Made by a program: the position numbers and the translations under genes
Source: MED-G105 sp039814575
GTDB lineage: Bacteria > Pseudomonadota > Alphaproteobacteria > Caulobacterales > Parvularculaceae
Assembly: GCA_039814575.1 (NCBI GenBank)
Contig: JBCCAY010000015.1
Coordinates: forward strand, 19,878-83,877
Direction of reading: 5' to 3'
Length of the DNA: 64,000 nucleotides
Notes under the pieces: generated by a model
What the model saw: only the letters and a program-made list of their open reading frames with translations
Database searches by the model: none
What the model was told of the DNA's origin: nothing
Part shown: piece after piece, positions 43,570-51,631 of the stretch
Layout: every line of letters begins with the position of its first letter
How positions within the stretch are numbered: position 1 is the stretch's first letter

Positions 43570-43891
43570 GGGGCGTAGTTACGACCTTTTCATACCGATA
43601 GTCCGACGCCGCTGATCGTTGCGTCCTCTTGAGGGGCCTTTATACGCCGTTGGTTCCAAGAGCCCAGTCGAAAACTCTTCTAATATCCGAAAACCAATAG
43701 AGAAAGACATTGCTTTGCAACGAGCTCGTAATGCTCGGGCTCTTGATCTACAGAGTTAAGAGCCGGCGCCGAATGATCGGGCGGCGAGCGAACGTCTGAT
43801 CCTCTAGTATTGTCTCGTTTCGGAGTTTTGGATTGGGCTCTTAGGCCGGCGGCGGGCCTTTTGGGCCGGGTCCGTCATTGGACAGCCGCCC
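43570..43891. other. intergenic region, no gene seen
   Basis: AT-richer stretch after the VanZ gene. CGGCGTCGGA at the gene's end pairs with TCCGACGCCG near 43604, 40-odd bases away, possibly a large loop terminator. No other feature is supported. Confidence 0.4.
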
Positions 43892-43981
43892 TTAGGCGAG
43901 GGCGAGGGCTGTGTAAGCCGCCGGCGCAACAGCGACAGCGACGACGAGGACGGTGATCAAGCTGGAATATGTTCTGGTCAT
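43892..43981 (-). CDS. 29-residue hydrophobic small membrane peptide
   Basis: Frame from ATG 43981 to TAA at 43892-43894, preceded by a near-perfect ribosome-binding site (AAAAAGGAGAGAGAA) that ends at the ATG. The peptide starts MTRTYSSLITVLVVAVAV and continues hydrophobic with PAAYTALALA at the end: a short positively charged head and a single membrane span, or a signal-peptide-like segment. It is too short for usual ORF cut-offs and lies antisense between the VanZ gene and TerC. Function is unknown. The ribosome-binding site and unbroken hydrophobicity are what make it credible. Confidence 0.65.
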   Translation of the reverse strand: MTRTYSSLITVLVVAVAVAPAAYTALALA

Positions 43982-44291
43982 TTCTCTCTCCTTTTTGAGG
44001 TTGTTTCCATACGTCGCTAAATGGTTTGCGCGGGCGGGTGTTAAAGGGGCGATCACGTCGTTTTGACGCGCCGCGATTGCGCTTTATCGCAAAACGGTCT
44101 GCGGGCCGGGCCAAAAGGTCTGCGGGCTGGGCCAAGACGGCTCTTCAGGGCGCTTCGCAATCGGCTTAATCGTCTTATTTTCCCTCCGGCGTCGAAACGC
44201 GTTAACCTTGATCGCAAGCGCTCGGGACGGAGCGAAGATGACAAAACGGCGACTACAGTGAACAGAATGTCGCACAATTAAGGGGGCCGCG
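43982..44291. other. intergenic region upstream of the TerC gene
   Basis: Contains a tandem 21-bp duplication (separate entry) and the probable terC promoter. Minus-strand frames here have low-complexity Arg/Pro composition and are not credible genes. Confidence 0.4.
44096..44137 (+). repeat. tandem 21-bp repeat, two copies
   Basis: GGTCTGCGGGCCGGGCCAAA A is followed directly by GGTCTGCGGGCTGGGCCAAG A; 19 of 21 positions match. It lies 155 bp upstream of the TerC gene. Confidence 0.7.
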
Positions 44292-45098
44292 ATGGACGGG
44301 CTTTTTTCGATCGAGAACCTATTCACTCTCGCCATGCTGGTGATGCTGCAGGCGGTGTTGGGGTTCGATAACCTTCTTTACATTTCAATTGAGTCCCAGC
44401 GCGTGGCGCCGGAGCGCCAACAATTCGTGCGCCGTGCGGGCATCGCGATGGCGGTGGCGTTCCGGCTGGTGCTGCTTGTCGGGGTCTATAATGTCATTAC
44501 CCGGTTCACCGAGCCTTTCGCCGTGTTCGATATTGGGTTCGTGACGGCTGAGTTCACCCTGCATGCGGTCGTGTCGCTCTTCGGCGGCGCGTTTATTCTT
44601 TACACGGCCACAAAAGAGATCATGCACCTCCTGGCGATTGATCATTTGGAGGGCGTTGAGGGCACGAGCCGACGCAGCGTGCCGATTGCGCTCTTTTGGA
44701 TAGTCTCGATGAACCTTGTCTTCTCTTTTGACTCGCTCTTGTCAGCGATCGCGCTGACGGATCGCCTACCGGTCATGGCGGCGGCGATCATTATCGGCGG
44801 GGCCATGATGATCGCGCTCGCCGATCAAGTGTCGGCGTTCATCGCCAAGAACCGCATGTATGAGGTTATCGGCCTCTTTATTCTCTTCATTGTCGGTATC
44901 TTGCTCGTGTCCGAAGGCGGACATTTAGCGCACTTGAGGCTCTTCGGGTACGAAGTCACGCCGATGTCGAAGACGACGTTCTATTTCGTGATTTTCGTGA
45001 TGGTGATCGTCAATATCGTTCAAACGCGTTACCGCAAAAAGCTCGAGCGCCAGCGCGAAATTGAGCGTCAGTCGGGCGCCGCGGGCGCGGTTATCTAG
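44292..45098 (+). CDS. TerC family integral membrane protein
   Basis: A 268-aa inner-membrane protein with about seven to nine hydrophobic helices and the TerC acidic metal-site motifs: QAVLGFDNLLYISIESQ (Asp-Asn) near the N-terminus and NLVFSFDSLLSAIALTD (Asp-Ser) in the middle. TerC/Alx proteins are linked to manganese export and metalation of exported proteins, and to tellurite resistance when plasmid-borne. AGGGGG lies 5 nt before the ATG. The C-terminus is a charged cytoplasmic tail. It stands alone; substrate is inferred from family only. Confidence 0.9.
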   Translation: MDGLFSIENLFTLAMLVMLQAVLGFDNLLYISIESQRVAPERQQFVRRAGIAMAVAFRLVLLVGVYNVITRFTEPFAVFDIGFVTAEFTLHAVVSLFGGAFILYTATKEIMHLLAIDHLEGVEGTSRRSVPIALFWIVSMNLVFSFDSLLSAIALTDRLPVMAAAIIIGGAMMIALADQVSAFIAKNRMYEVIGLFILFIVGILLVSEGGHLAHLRLFGYEVTPMSKTTFYFVIFVMVIVNIVQTRYRKKLERQREIERQSGAAGAVI

Positions 45099-45220
45099 AC
45101 GCCGTAGGCCTCAAGTTTCGGCTTTTCCGCTTTTGCGCCAATACACAAACAATTACTCAGCACTTTAGAGAGCGGTTATTCGGTGTGCGTGTGACGAAAA
45201 AATAATGACTAGGCTACTAC

Positions 45221-45259
45221 AAAAAAACGCCTCGGGGATCAACGTTGATCGGCGAGGCG
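45221..45259 (-). terminator. terminator of the sigma/ChrR operon
   Basis: On the minus strand CGCCTCG ... CGAGGCG encloses the perfect inner palindrome GATCAAC-GTTGATC and is followed by seven T. It is a long, strong intrinsic terminator 36 bp after the chrR stop. Confidence 0.9.
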
Positions 45260-45294
45260 GTGTGCTGCAGGTCAGATTAGACGTTAAATATTCT

Positions 45295-45960
45295 CTATAG
45301 CCCGACAAAAGGCTGGACGAGCTTGCCGACGAGATCCTTGAAAACCAAGGGCGCATTTGTGGCGATGAGGCAAATACAGTCCTCTTCGCCGATCGCCACA
45401 GGACTATGTTCCGCGTCGTCATCAAGGTCGGCGAGGTCGCCAGGGCGAAACTCACCGAGTTCGTCTTTGTACGCGCCACGCAAAATAAGCGTTAGCTCTT
45501 CGTCTTGGTGCGTATGGGTCGGCATCCGCGTGCCGGGCGTGATCTTCAGAAGCCGAAGAACGCCTTCACGATAGCCGTCCGCCTCTAAAACGTGTTGAGA
45601 GATGCCCGGCGCGACGGATCGCCACTTAATCTCGTCAATCGGCGTTTTGAGATACGCTTTAAGCGGCTGGGCCGCCAAGAGATCGAGATCGTTCGCCGCT
45701 TTGCGGCCATGCTTCGGCGCAGCGATGTCTTGTGCGCCCGCGCGTTCCCAGAAGCTTTCCATCGACGCGTCCGCCATTTCGACGGGCTCCATGGTCTCCA
45801 GGCAGGCGCCGCCAAGGGCTTCAAAATCCGCAACAGCGGTTCGGCATTCTTGGCAGAGGGTAAGGTGCGTGGCGACGACGACGGCGCGCGCCTCATCAAG
45901 GCGGCCGGAGGCGTATGCGGCGATGGTGTCCGTCTTTGGATGATGACTGATACTACGCAT
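45295..45960 (-). CDS. chrR: ChrR-family zinc-binding anti-sigma factor
   Basis: A 221-aa cupin anti-sigma factor. The N-terminal anti-sigma domain has HHPKTDTIAAYASGRLDEA and the zinc site THLTLCQECRTAV (His-x3-Cys-x2-Cys). The C-terminal cupin domain keeps its metal ligands: PTHTHQDEELTLILRGAYKDE (His-x-His-x3-Glu) and a later His in AEHSPVA. In Rhodobacter sphaeroides ChrR releases its sigma factor in response to singlet oxygen. The ATG at 45960 overlaps the sigma stop (ATGCGTAG), so translation is coupled; an in-frame start at 45993 is rejected. Confidence 0.92.
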   Translation of the reverse strand: MRSISHHPKTDTIAAYASGRLDEARAVVVATHLTLCQECRTAVADFEALGGACLETMEPVEMADASMESFWERAGAQDIAAPKHGRKAANDLDLLAAQPLKAYLKTPIDEIKWRSVAPGISQHVLEADGYREGVLRLLKITPGTRMPTHTHQDEELTLILRGAYKDELGEFRPGDLADLDDDAEHSPVAIGEEDCICLIATNAPLVFKDLVGKLVQPFVGL

Positions 45961-46561
45961 CGAGCTCACCAAGTTCCTTTCTAATCTTACCAAACGCCAG
46001 TCTCAGTCGCGATTTCACGGTTCCGAGCGGTAAGCCGAGGCGTTCGGCGATCTCTGAATGGGGCGCGTCCTCCAAAAAGTGAAGGCGCACGACCTCATGT
46101 TGGTTGTCCGGCAACGCTTTGAACGTTGCGCGAATGCGGGCGTCTCGATCATTGCGTTCAATGACGTCGTCCGCTTGCGGTTCCGGCTCAGGGCTAAGCG
46201 CCGGGTCATCCCCGTCGAGCGGCGGCTTGGCGGCCCGCCGCGCGGCGTCGATGCGGAGATTTCTGGCGATCGTAAAAATCCATGTCGCCGCCGCCGCTTT
46301 CGACGGATCGAACAATTTAGCTTTACGCCAAACTTTGAGTAGCGTCTCCTGCGCTAAATCGTCCGCAAGGTCAGGGCTCGCCCCGCCGCGAATGAGATAG
46401 CCTTTCACCCGAGGCGCAAAAAAAGCGTAAAGCTCGGCGAACGCGTGGCGGTCTTCGGAGACGGCGACGCGTATTAATAAATCGCTCATAGCCGCGCCAG
46501 GGCGCGGGTTTCGTTGCTGTTCTGGCGCTGGCGTCACAACGGCGGTTTGGACTCCGTACAT
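45953..46561 (-). CDS. ECF11-type RNA polymerase sigma factor (RpoE-ChrR group)
   Basis: Extracytoplasmic-function sigma factor of 202 aa. Region 2 begins at EDRHAFAELYAFFAPRVKGYL, continues DLAQETLLKVWRKAKLFDPSKAAAATWIFTIARNLRID, and region 4 is PDNQHEVVRLHFLEDAPHSEIAERLGLPLGTVKSRL. Overlap with a chrR gene assigns it to the singlet-oxygen-responsive ECF11 group. Start ATG 46561 has GAGG 8 nt upstream and sits just behind the predicted promoter; ATG 46489 is an alternative that drops a 24-residue tail. It likely activates its own operon and may act on the divergent genes at 46908. Confidence 0.93.
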   Translation of the reverse strand: MYGVQTAVVTPAPEQQRNPRPGAAMSDLLIRVAVSEDRHAFAELYAFFAPRVKGYLIRGGASPDLADDLAQETLLKVWRKAKLFDPSKAAAATWIFTIARNLRIDAARRAAKPPLDGDDPALSPEPEPQADDVIERNDRDARIRATFKALPDNQHEVVRLHFLEDAPHSEIAERLGLPLGTVKSRLRLAFGKIRKELGELDA

Positions 46562-46907
46562 GCCGGCGACCTCGCTTTCGATTGACTAATGCAACGATTA
46601 CGACCGGCGGGGTTTTTGGATCACTTTTACGCCCCGGAGTGTACACGATGCGTGACAGCTTATCTACTTGTTACGGTATTATGTCATAGCGCCTGAAACG
46701 CTGGAAAACCCTGTATTTTCAAAGTGATTAGGGGATGGCGCGAAAACGAGAGAAATATCCGCAACAGGGATCTGGCGGCGCGCCGCATTCGTAAAGCGAC
46801 AGAATGCCCCACGTCGCGAATCGCATGTTTGCGCTTTCACGCCCGCCGTCAGAGGTGTCGCTGCGTTGGTCGTTTCGGTTTTGCCGCTTTGAGGGAGATC
46901 GTTTCAT
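46562..46907. other. divergent regulatory region between sigma operon and FAD oxidoreductase gene
   Basis: Holds the sigma-operon promoter (separate entry). Plus-strand frames inside it (for example 46724-46918) are Arg-rich and not protein-like. On the plus strand I find only a weak TGATTA at about 46717 as a possible -35 for the oxidoreductase gene. Confidence 0.5.
46595..46623 (-). promoter_or_regulatory. ECF11/RpoE-type autoregulated promoter
   Basis: On the minus strand TGATCC (46623-46618) is followed after 17 nt by TAATCG (46600-46595). This resembles the Rhodobacter sphaeroides RpoE promoter consensus TGATC-N17/18-TAAG. Transcription would begin about 25-30 nt before the sigma ATG, leaving the GAGG ribosome-binding site in the leader. 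Confidence 0.65.
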
Positions 46908-48389
46908 ATGCCGTTTGACGCAGCGCGCCGCGCCGCCCCTGATGATGGATTTCGCAAATTACCGCCGGCGGGAGGTCGGCGCCGGATCGCCGTTATTGGC
47001 GCTGGCGTTTCCGGGCTGTCCGCCGCGTGGCTGTTGTCGTCGGCGCACGATGTCGTGCTTTTGGAGAAAGACGGCCGCCTCGGCGGCCACGCGAACACCG
47101 TCCCGATCGACGTGGAGCAGGCGGACGGGCGTCGCGACGTCGTCGGCGTCGACGCTGGCTTCATCGTTTGCAACCGAAAAAACTATCCAAACTTCATGGC
47201 GCTATTGAACCATCTCGGCGTCGCTATCGAAGACAGCTGCATGTCGTTCGGCGCCTCGCTCAGAAACGGCGCGATTGAATATTCCGGCCAAGATCTCTCA
47301 GCGCTGTTCGCCAATCGGCGCAGCGTCGCGTCGCTCAGCCATTGGGCGATGCTGCGCGACATTCCCCGCTTTCATCGTGACGCGCATAGGGCTTTGAAAA
47401 CGGGCAAGCTTAAACATGGGTCGCTGAACGGCGCCACCATGGATGATTTCGTGCGTCAGAACGGCTATTCGTCGGCTTTCGTCGCCAATTTTCTGGAGCC
47501 GTTCGCCGCCGCGATATGGTCGACGCCGTCAACGCGCGTCCTCGATTATCCGGCCGCGTCGCTTTTGAAATTTTTTGATAATCATGGGCTCTTGCAAATT
47601 CTTGATATGCCCGTTTGGAACACCGTCACGGGCGGTTCGCATCAATATGTCAAGGCCATCGCCCGCGCTTTGCCGCCGGGCGCGGTGCGCTTAAATGCGC
47701 GCGTACAGACCATTGAGCGTCGCAGAAGCGGGCCAATTATTCGCTATGAAGACGGTTCACACGAGGCGTTTGACGCCGTTGTGCTCGCCACCCATGCAGA
47801 CGATGCGCTGCGGCTTATTTATGAACCGACGGCGCAGGAGCGTGATGTTCTCGGAGCGTTTCAATATCAGTCTAATAAAGCGGTGGTGCACACCGACGCC
47901 GCAGCGATGCCGACCCGTCGGCGCGCTTGGTCGAGCTGGAACTATATGGGCGGCGAGGACACAGTGGCGGTAAGTTACTGGATGAACCGCCTACAGAATT
48001 TCACTTGTAAAACGGATATCTTCGTTACTTTGAACCCGCACCAGGACATTGATCCGCAATTGATCGCCGCTGAATTCGACTACGCCCATCCGATGTTCGA
48101 CCTCGCTTCTGACGCGGCTCAGAGCGCTCTTTGGTCGCTGCAAGGCGCGGGCGGGTTATGGTTCTGCGGCGCGCATTTTGGGCAAGGGTTCCATGAGGAC
48201 GGCCTGCAAGCCGGGCTCGCTGTCGCCGAAGCGCTCGGCGGCGTGCGCCGTCCTTGGCGCGTGCCCAATGAGTCCGGACGTATCCGTCTTCCACAAGCGG
48301 ATTCGATGCAATCGGTCGGGGCGCGAACGACTGGAGTTCAATCGGGCGGATCGCAGTCGGATGCAGGGAGTGAACCCCTCGCGGTTTAA
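46908..48389 (+). CDS. FAD-dependent amine-oxidase-like oxidoreductase of the ChrR locus
   Basis: A 493-aa flavoprotein. Dinucleotide loop IAVIGAGVSGLSAAWLL (Gly31, Gly33, Gly36), then LEKDGRLGGHANTV, DAGFIVCNRKNYPNFMALL and the C-terminal FAD contact GLWFCGAHFGQGFHEDGLQAG. It belongs to the NAD/FAD-binding protein family that lies beside sigma-ChrR pairs together with DUF1365 and cyclopropane-fatty-acid-synthase-like genes. Those partners act on membrane fatty acids in photo-oxidative stress in other Alphaproteobacteria. The last 50 residues are a disordered Ser/Gly tail. GAGGGAGA precedes the ATG. The methyltransferase partner is not found here. Confidence 0.88.
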   Translation: MPFDAARRAAPDDGFRKLPPAGGRRRIAVIGAGVSGLSAAWLLSSAHDVVLLEKDGRLGGHANTVPIDVEQADGRRDVVGVDAGFIVCNRKNYPNFMALLNHLGVAIEDSCMSFGASLRNGAIEYSGQDLSALFANRRSVASLSHWAMLRDIPRFHRDAHRALKTGKLKHGSLNGATMDDFVRQNGYSSAFVANFLEPFAAAIWSTPSTRVLDYPAASLLKFFDNHGLLQILDMPVWNTVTGGSHQYVKAIARALPPGAVRLNARVQTIERRRSGPIIRYEDGSHEAFDAVVLATHADDALRLIYEPTAQERDVLGAFQYQSNKAVVHTDAAAMPTRRRAWSSWNYMGGEDTVAVSYWMNRLQNFTCKTDIFVTLNPHQDIDPQLIAAEFDYAHPMFDLASDAAQSALWSLQGAGGLWFCGAHFGQGFHEDGLQAGLAVAEALGGVRRPWRVPNESGRIRLPQADSMQSVGARTTGVQSGGSQSDAGSEPLAV

Positions 48390-48404
48390 GTGGAGTGTTG
48401 CGGT

Positions 48405-49205
48405 ATGGCGTCCGGCGGTGTTGAGCCCACAATCGAAGATTGCTCAGCTATTTACTTCGGTAAAGTTGTTCATGCACGCCTGAAGCCGAAGCGCCATAAA
48501 CTCACTTATTCGGTCTTTTCATTTCTGATCGATTTGGATGATCTTGAAGGTCTCGACCGGCGCTTGCGGTGGTTTTCTAGAAACCGCTTCAATCTCTTTT
48601 CGTTTTACGACCGCGATTTCGGCGTCGGCGCGTCGGACGACATCGCCGCCTATGTGCGCGGCGTGCTGTCCGAGCATGACGTTGACGGCGCCGGTCCGAT
48701 AAAGCTTCTGGCGTATCCTCGTATGCTCGGCTACGCCTTTAATCCGATTGCGGTCTATTACTGTCATAATAGCGAGGGCGCGCCGTCGGCGATGCTCTAT
48801 GAAGTCCGCAGCACCTTCGGCGAACGCCATACTTATTTGATCCCGATAGCGGCGCGTCCCGAAACGGACGGCGTCTTGCGGCAGACGGCGGCTAAAAAAC
48901 TCCACGTTTCGCCATTCATGGACATGGCGATGCAGTATCAATTTCGTGTTACGCCGCCGGGCGAGACGCTGCGCATCGCTATTCATGAAGAAGACGCAGA
49001 CGGTCCGATCTTAAACGCCGCCTTCGACGGCGACAGGGCGCCGTTTACTGACGCCGTGCTTCTCCGGGCGTTTTTCCGCTATCCCTTGATGACGTTGAAG
49101 GTCATCGCCGGCATCCATTGGGAGGCGGTGAAGCTTCTTTTGAAGGGGCTGCGTTTGAAGAGTGGGCCGAGCGCGCCGTCTTATCCCGTGACGCTTGTCG
49201 AATGA
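48405..49205 (+). CDS. DUF1365 family protein
   Basis: A 266-aa protein from ATG 48405; a GTG at 48390, directly after the preceding stop, would add five residues. Family signatures: IYFGKVVHARLKPKRHKLTYSV, LLAYPRMLGYAFNPIAVYYC, LYEVRSTFGERHTYLIP and KKLHVSPFMDMAMQYQFR. DUF1365 proteins are found next to FAD oxidoreductases and Cfa-like methyltransferases in sigma-ChrR regulons; the reaction is not established. The overlap with the preceding gene shows that the two are one transcript. The locus ends here: 150 bp of non-coding DNA leads to a CoA-transferase operon. Confidence 0.9.
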   Translation: MASGGVEPTIEDCSAIYFGKVVHARLKPKRHKLTYSVFSFLIDLDDLEGLDRRLRWFSRNRFNLFSFYDRDFGVGASDDIAAYVRGVLSEHDVDGAGPIKLLAYPRMLGYAFNPIAVYYCHNSEGAPSAMLYEVRSTFGERHTYLIPIAARPETDGVLRQTAAKKLHVSPFMDMAMQYQFRVTPPGETLRIAIHEEDADGPILNAAFDGDRAPFTDAVLLRAFFRYPLMTLKVIAGIHWEAVKLLLKGLRLKSGPSAPSYPVTLVE

Positions 49206-49354
49206 GATAAAGGGCAGCGGCCGGTCTTTTCGGTCCACCTATATCAGTTTCACGATAAACCTATATCGAAACAGCGGCTCGATTTGGCTGGACGCCTGAG
49301 CGGGATTTCGCTACCTCCCTCGCGAAACAAGCAAGGTTTGGTTGGGACATCTCC

Positions 49355-50059
49355 ATGAAGAAGACCTACAACGCCGCAGCGGACGCCCTAGACGGGCTGT
49401 TGTTTGACGGCATGACGATTATGTCCGGCGGCTTCGGGCTGTGCGGCATTCCAGAGAATTACATCCTCGCGATCCGCGATGCCGGCGTGAAAGACATCAC
49501 CGTTATTTCCAATAATTGCGGCGTTGACGGCTTTGGGCTTGGGCTGCTTTTGGAGACGCGCCAGATCTCCAAAATGGTTTCTTCTTATGTTGGAGAGAAC
49601 AAAGAATTCGAGCGGCAATACCTCGCCGGGGAGTTAGAGCTGGAGTTCAACCCCCAAGGCACGCTCGCGGAACGCATTCGCGCCGGCGGCGCGGGCATTC
49701 CTGGGTTCTACACCAAAACTGGGGTGGGCACGGTCATCGCCGACGGGAAAGAACACAAAGACTTTGATGGTGAGACCTATATTCTTGAAACCGGTCTTGT
49801 CGCGGATCTTTCGATTGTCGCCGCCGAGCTTGGCGACGCCCAAGGCAATCTCATTTATCGCCGCACGGCGCGTAACTTTAACCCGATGATCGCGAGCGCC
49901 GGCAAAACCACCCTCGCGGAAGTGGAACGTTTAGTTCCCATGGGCGAGCTGAACCCGGATCATATCCATACGCCCGGCATTTTCGTTCAGCGCATCATCG
50001 AAGCGCCGCGCGAGAAGCGCATTGAACAACGCACCGTCCGCGAAAAGGAGACCGCGTAA
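49355..50059 (+). CDS. scoA: 3-oxoacid CoA-transferase subunit A
   Basis: Family I CoA-transferase alpha subunit, 234 aa, forming a heterodimer with the next gene's product to move CoA from succinyl-CoA to 3-oxoacids such as acetoacetate. The signature FDGMTIMSGGFGLCGIPENYI at residues 18-38 and the segments ISNNCGVDGFGLGLLL and GAGIPGFYTKTGVGT are typical of ScoA. Its TAA shares bases with the ATG of subunit B (TAATG), which gives tight translational coupling. It fits ketone-body or polyhydroxybutyrate-derived acetoacetate use. Atypical sequence is not seen. Confidence 0.93.
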   Translation: MKKTYNAAADALDGLLFDGMTIMSGGFGLCGIPENYILAIRDAGVKDITVISNNCGVDGFGLGLLLETRQISKMVSSYVGENKEFERQYLAGELELEFNPQGTLAERIRAGGAGIPGFYTKTGVGTVIADGKEHKDFDGETYILETGLVADLSIVAAELGDAQGNLIYRRTARNFNPMIASAGKTTLAEVERLVPMGELNPDHIHTPGIFVQRIIEAPREKRIEQRTVREKETA

Positions 50060-50697
50060 TGGCTTGGGATCGCAATCAAATGGCGGCGCGCGCCGCAAAA
50101 GAGCTGAAAGACGGTTTTTACGTCAATCTCGGGATCGGCATTCCGACGCTTGTGGCGAACTATATTCCCGAAGGCGTCGACGTCACCTTGCAATCGGAAA
50201 ACGGCATGCTCGGCATGGGACCGTTTCCGTATGAGGATGAAATCGATGCGGACCTGATTAACGCCGGCAAGCAGACGATCACTGAACTTGACCGGACGTC
50301 TTATTTCTCGTCAGCCGATAGTTTCGGCATGATCCGCGGCGGCCATATTGATTTGTCTATTTTGGGCGCGATGGAAGTTTCCGGCAAGGGCGATCTCGCT
50401 AATTGGATGATCCCCGGCAAAATGGTGAAGGGCATGGGCGGCGCGATGGATCTCGTCGCCGGCGTTAAGCGCGTCGTCGTCGTCATGGACCACGCCTCGA
50501 AAAAGGGTGCGCCGAAGCTGTTGCACGAATGTTCATTGCCCTTAACTGGCCAGCAAGTTGTCGACCTCGTCATCACTAATCTCGGCGTTTTCGAAGTCAC
50601 GCGCGGTAAAGGCATGGCGCTCATTGAACTCGCCGACGGCGTCAGCCTCGATGAGGTGAAAGCGCAAACCGAAGCTGAATTTGAGGTTCGCGTTTAG
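50059..50697 (+). CDS. scoB: 3-oxoacid CoA-transferase subunit B
   Basis: Family I CoA-transferase beta subunit, 212 aa. It carries the catalytic glutamate in the family motif LQSENGMLGMGPFP (Ser-Glu-Asn-Gly), which forms the covalent glutamyl-CoA intermediate. GFYVNLGIGIPTLVANYIPEG at the N-terminus and GGAMDLVAGVKRVVVVMDH further on are also conserved. It overlaps scoA by one base. A strong terminator follows 25 bp after the stop, so scoAB is a two-gene operon. Confidence 0.94.
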   Translation: MAWDRNQMAARAAKELKDGFYVNLGIGIPTLVANYIPEGVDVTLQSENGMLGMGPFPYEDEIDADLINAGKQTITELDRTSYFSSADSFGMIRGGHIDLSILGAMEVSGKGDLANWMIPGKMVKGMGGAMDLVAGVKRVVVVMDHASKKGAPKLLHECSLPLTGQQVVDLVITNLGVFEVTRGKGMALIELADGVSLDEVKAQTEAEFEVRV

Positions 50698-50722
50698 CGG
50701 TCCTTTTTGGCGTTTATCATCA

Positions 50723-50766
50723 ACGGGTCTTGCTTTGCGATAGGCGTAAGCAGGGCCCGTTTTTTA
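50723..50766 (+). terminator. Rho-independent terminator of scoAB
   Basis: ACGGGTCTTGCTT (50723-50735) pairs with AAGCAGGGCCCGT (50748-50760) with two G-T wobbles and a 12-nt loop, followed by a T-run. Confidence 0.88.
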
Positions 50767-50793
50767 TTGTGCGGGAACGCTCTGACGGCGGCC

Positions 50794-50897
50794 TAATACC
50801 AAGCTGCATTGACGTCCAACGATGCTGCGCGAAGGCAGGCCTCGTTTTGCAGGGGCTTACCCACGCATGCATGAGTCAGAGTCAATGCAGCGTCGTA
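50794..50897 (-). repeat. 104-bp MITE-like repeat, copy 2
   Basis: Ends are TAATACCAAGCTGCATTGAC and, inverted, TACGACGCTGCATTGACT, sharing GCTGCATTGAC. It is 97/104 identical to the inverted copy at 30825-30928 with no length difference. It lies between scoAB and the carbonic-anhydrase-like gene, 16 bp beyond the latter's stop. Confidence 0.85.
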
Positions 50898-50913
50898 CAA
50901 AGAGCGCTAACGA

Positions 50914-51456
50914 TCACCCGTTAGCTTTCAGCGCTTTGGTGTGGATCTCGGCCTGGTGCATGTAATGGGCGGAGCCAATCGCTGCGAATTTGTCTTCGCC
51001 TTCGCGTAAGTCGCGGAACTTTCTCGCGGGCGATCCAGCCCATAATTCGCCCGTCGGCACGGTTTTGCCCGGCGCTAAGAACGCGCCAGCCGCGAGCATG
51101 GCGCCTGACTGCACGGTTGATCGGTCGAGCATGGTCGAGGCCATGCCGACAAAGCCTTCGTCTTCGACCGTGCAGCCGTGCAGCATGCATTTATGGCCGA
51201 TCAGCGCGTTCTTGCCGATGAGGGCGGGCGTGCCGCCGGTGTCTTCCGCATCGGAATGAATGACCGTGCCGTCTTGGATATTAGAGCCGGCGCCGATGGA
51301 AATCTTCGAATTGTCGCCGCGCAACACGCAGCCATACCAAACTGAGGCGTTTTCAGCGATGTCGACGTCCCCGCAAATGACGACGCCGGGCGCGATAAAG
51401 GCGCTGGGATGGATGTTTGGATGCTTGCCGTTAATGGCGAAGATGAGCGGTTGCAT
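50914..51456 (-). CDS. gamma-class carbonic anhydrase-like protein
   Basis: Left-handed beta-helix (hexapeptide repeat) protein of 180 aa from ATG 51456. Repeats run from about residue 15 to 140, with the zinc histidines in QDGTVIHSD and IGHKCMLHGC. The family (YrdA/PaaY/CaiE-like) includes active carbonic anhydrases and inactive paralogues; the three His are present, so metal binding is likely, but activity is not assured. A longer frame from 51645 would run antisense into queC and is rejected. It is divergent from queC by 175 bp, and the 104-bp repeat follows. Confidence 0.9.
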   Translation of the reverse strand: MQPLIFAINGKHPNIHPSAFIAPGVVICGDVDIAENASVWYGCVLRGDNSKISIGAGSNIQDGTVIHSDAEDTGGTPALIGKNALIGHKCMLHGCTVEDEGFVGMASTMLDRSTVQSGAMLAAGAFLAPGKTVPTGELWAGSPARKFRDLREGEDKFAAIGSAHYMHQAEIHTKALKANG

Positions 51457-51631
51457 GAGTGTCAGCCTTTGTTTGGTTCGGGCGGTATTACGCGATCGCG
51501 GAGAGGTGCGCCAGCTTTCGCCGGCAAATTGGCGGGCGAGAACCCATCGGTCGTGGGCTATTCGAGCGCCGTGTTGAGCCCATGTGTGACGCCATTTGCG
51601 TTTCCCGGCGGTCAGCGAGTATAGCGGCGCC

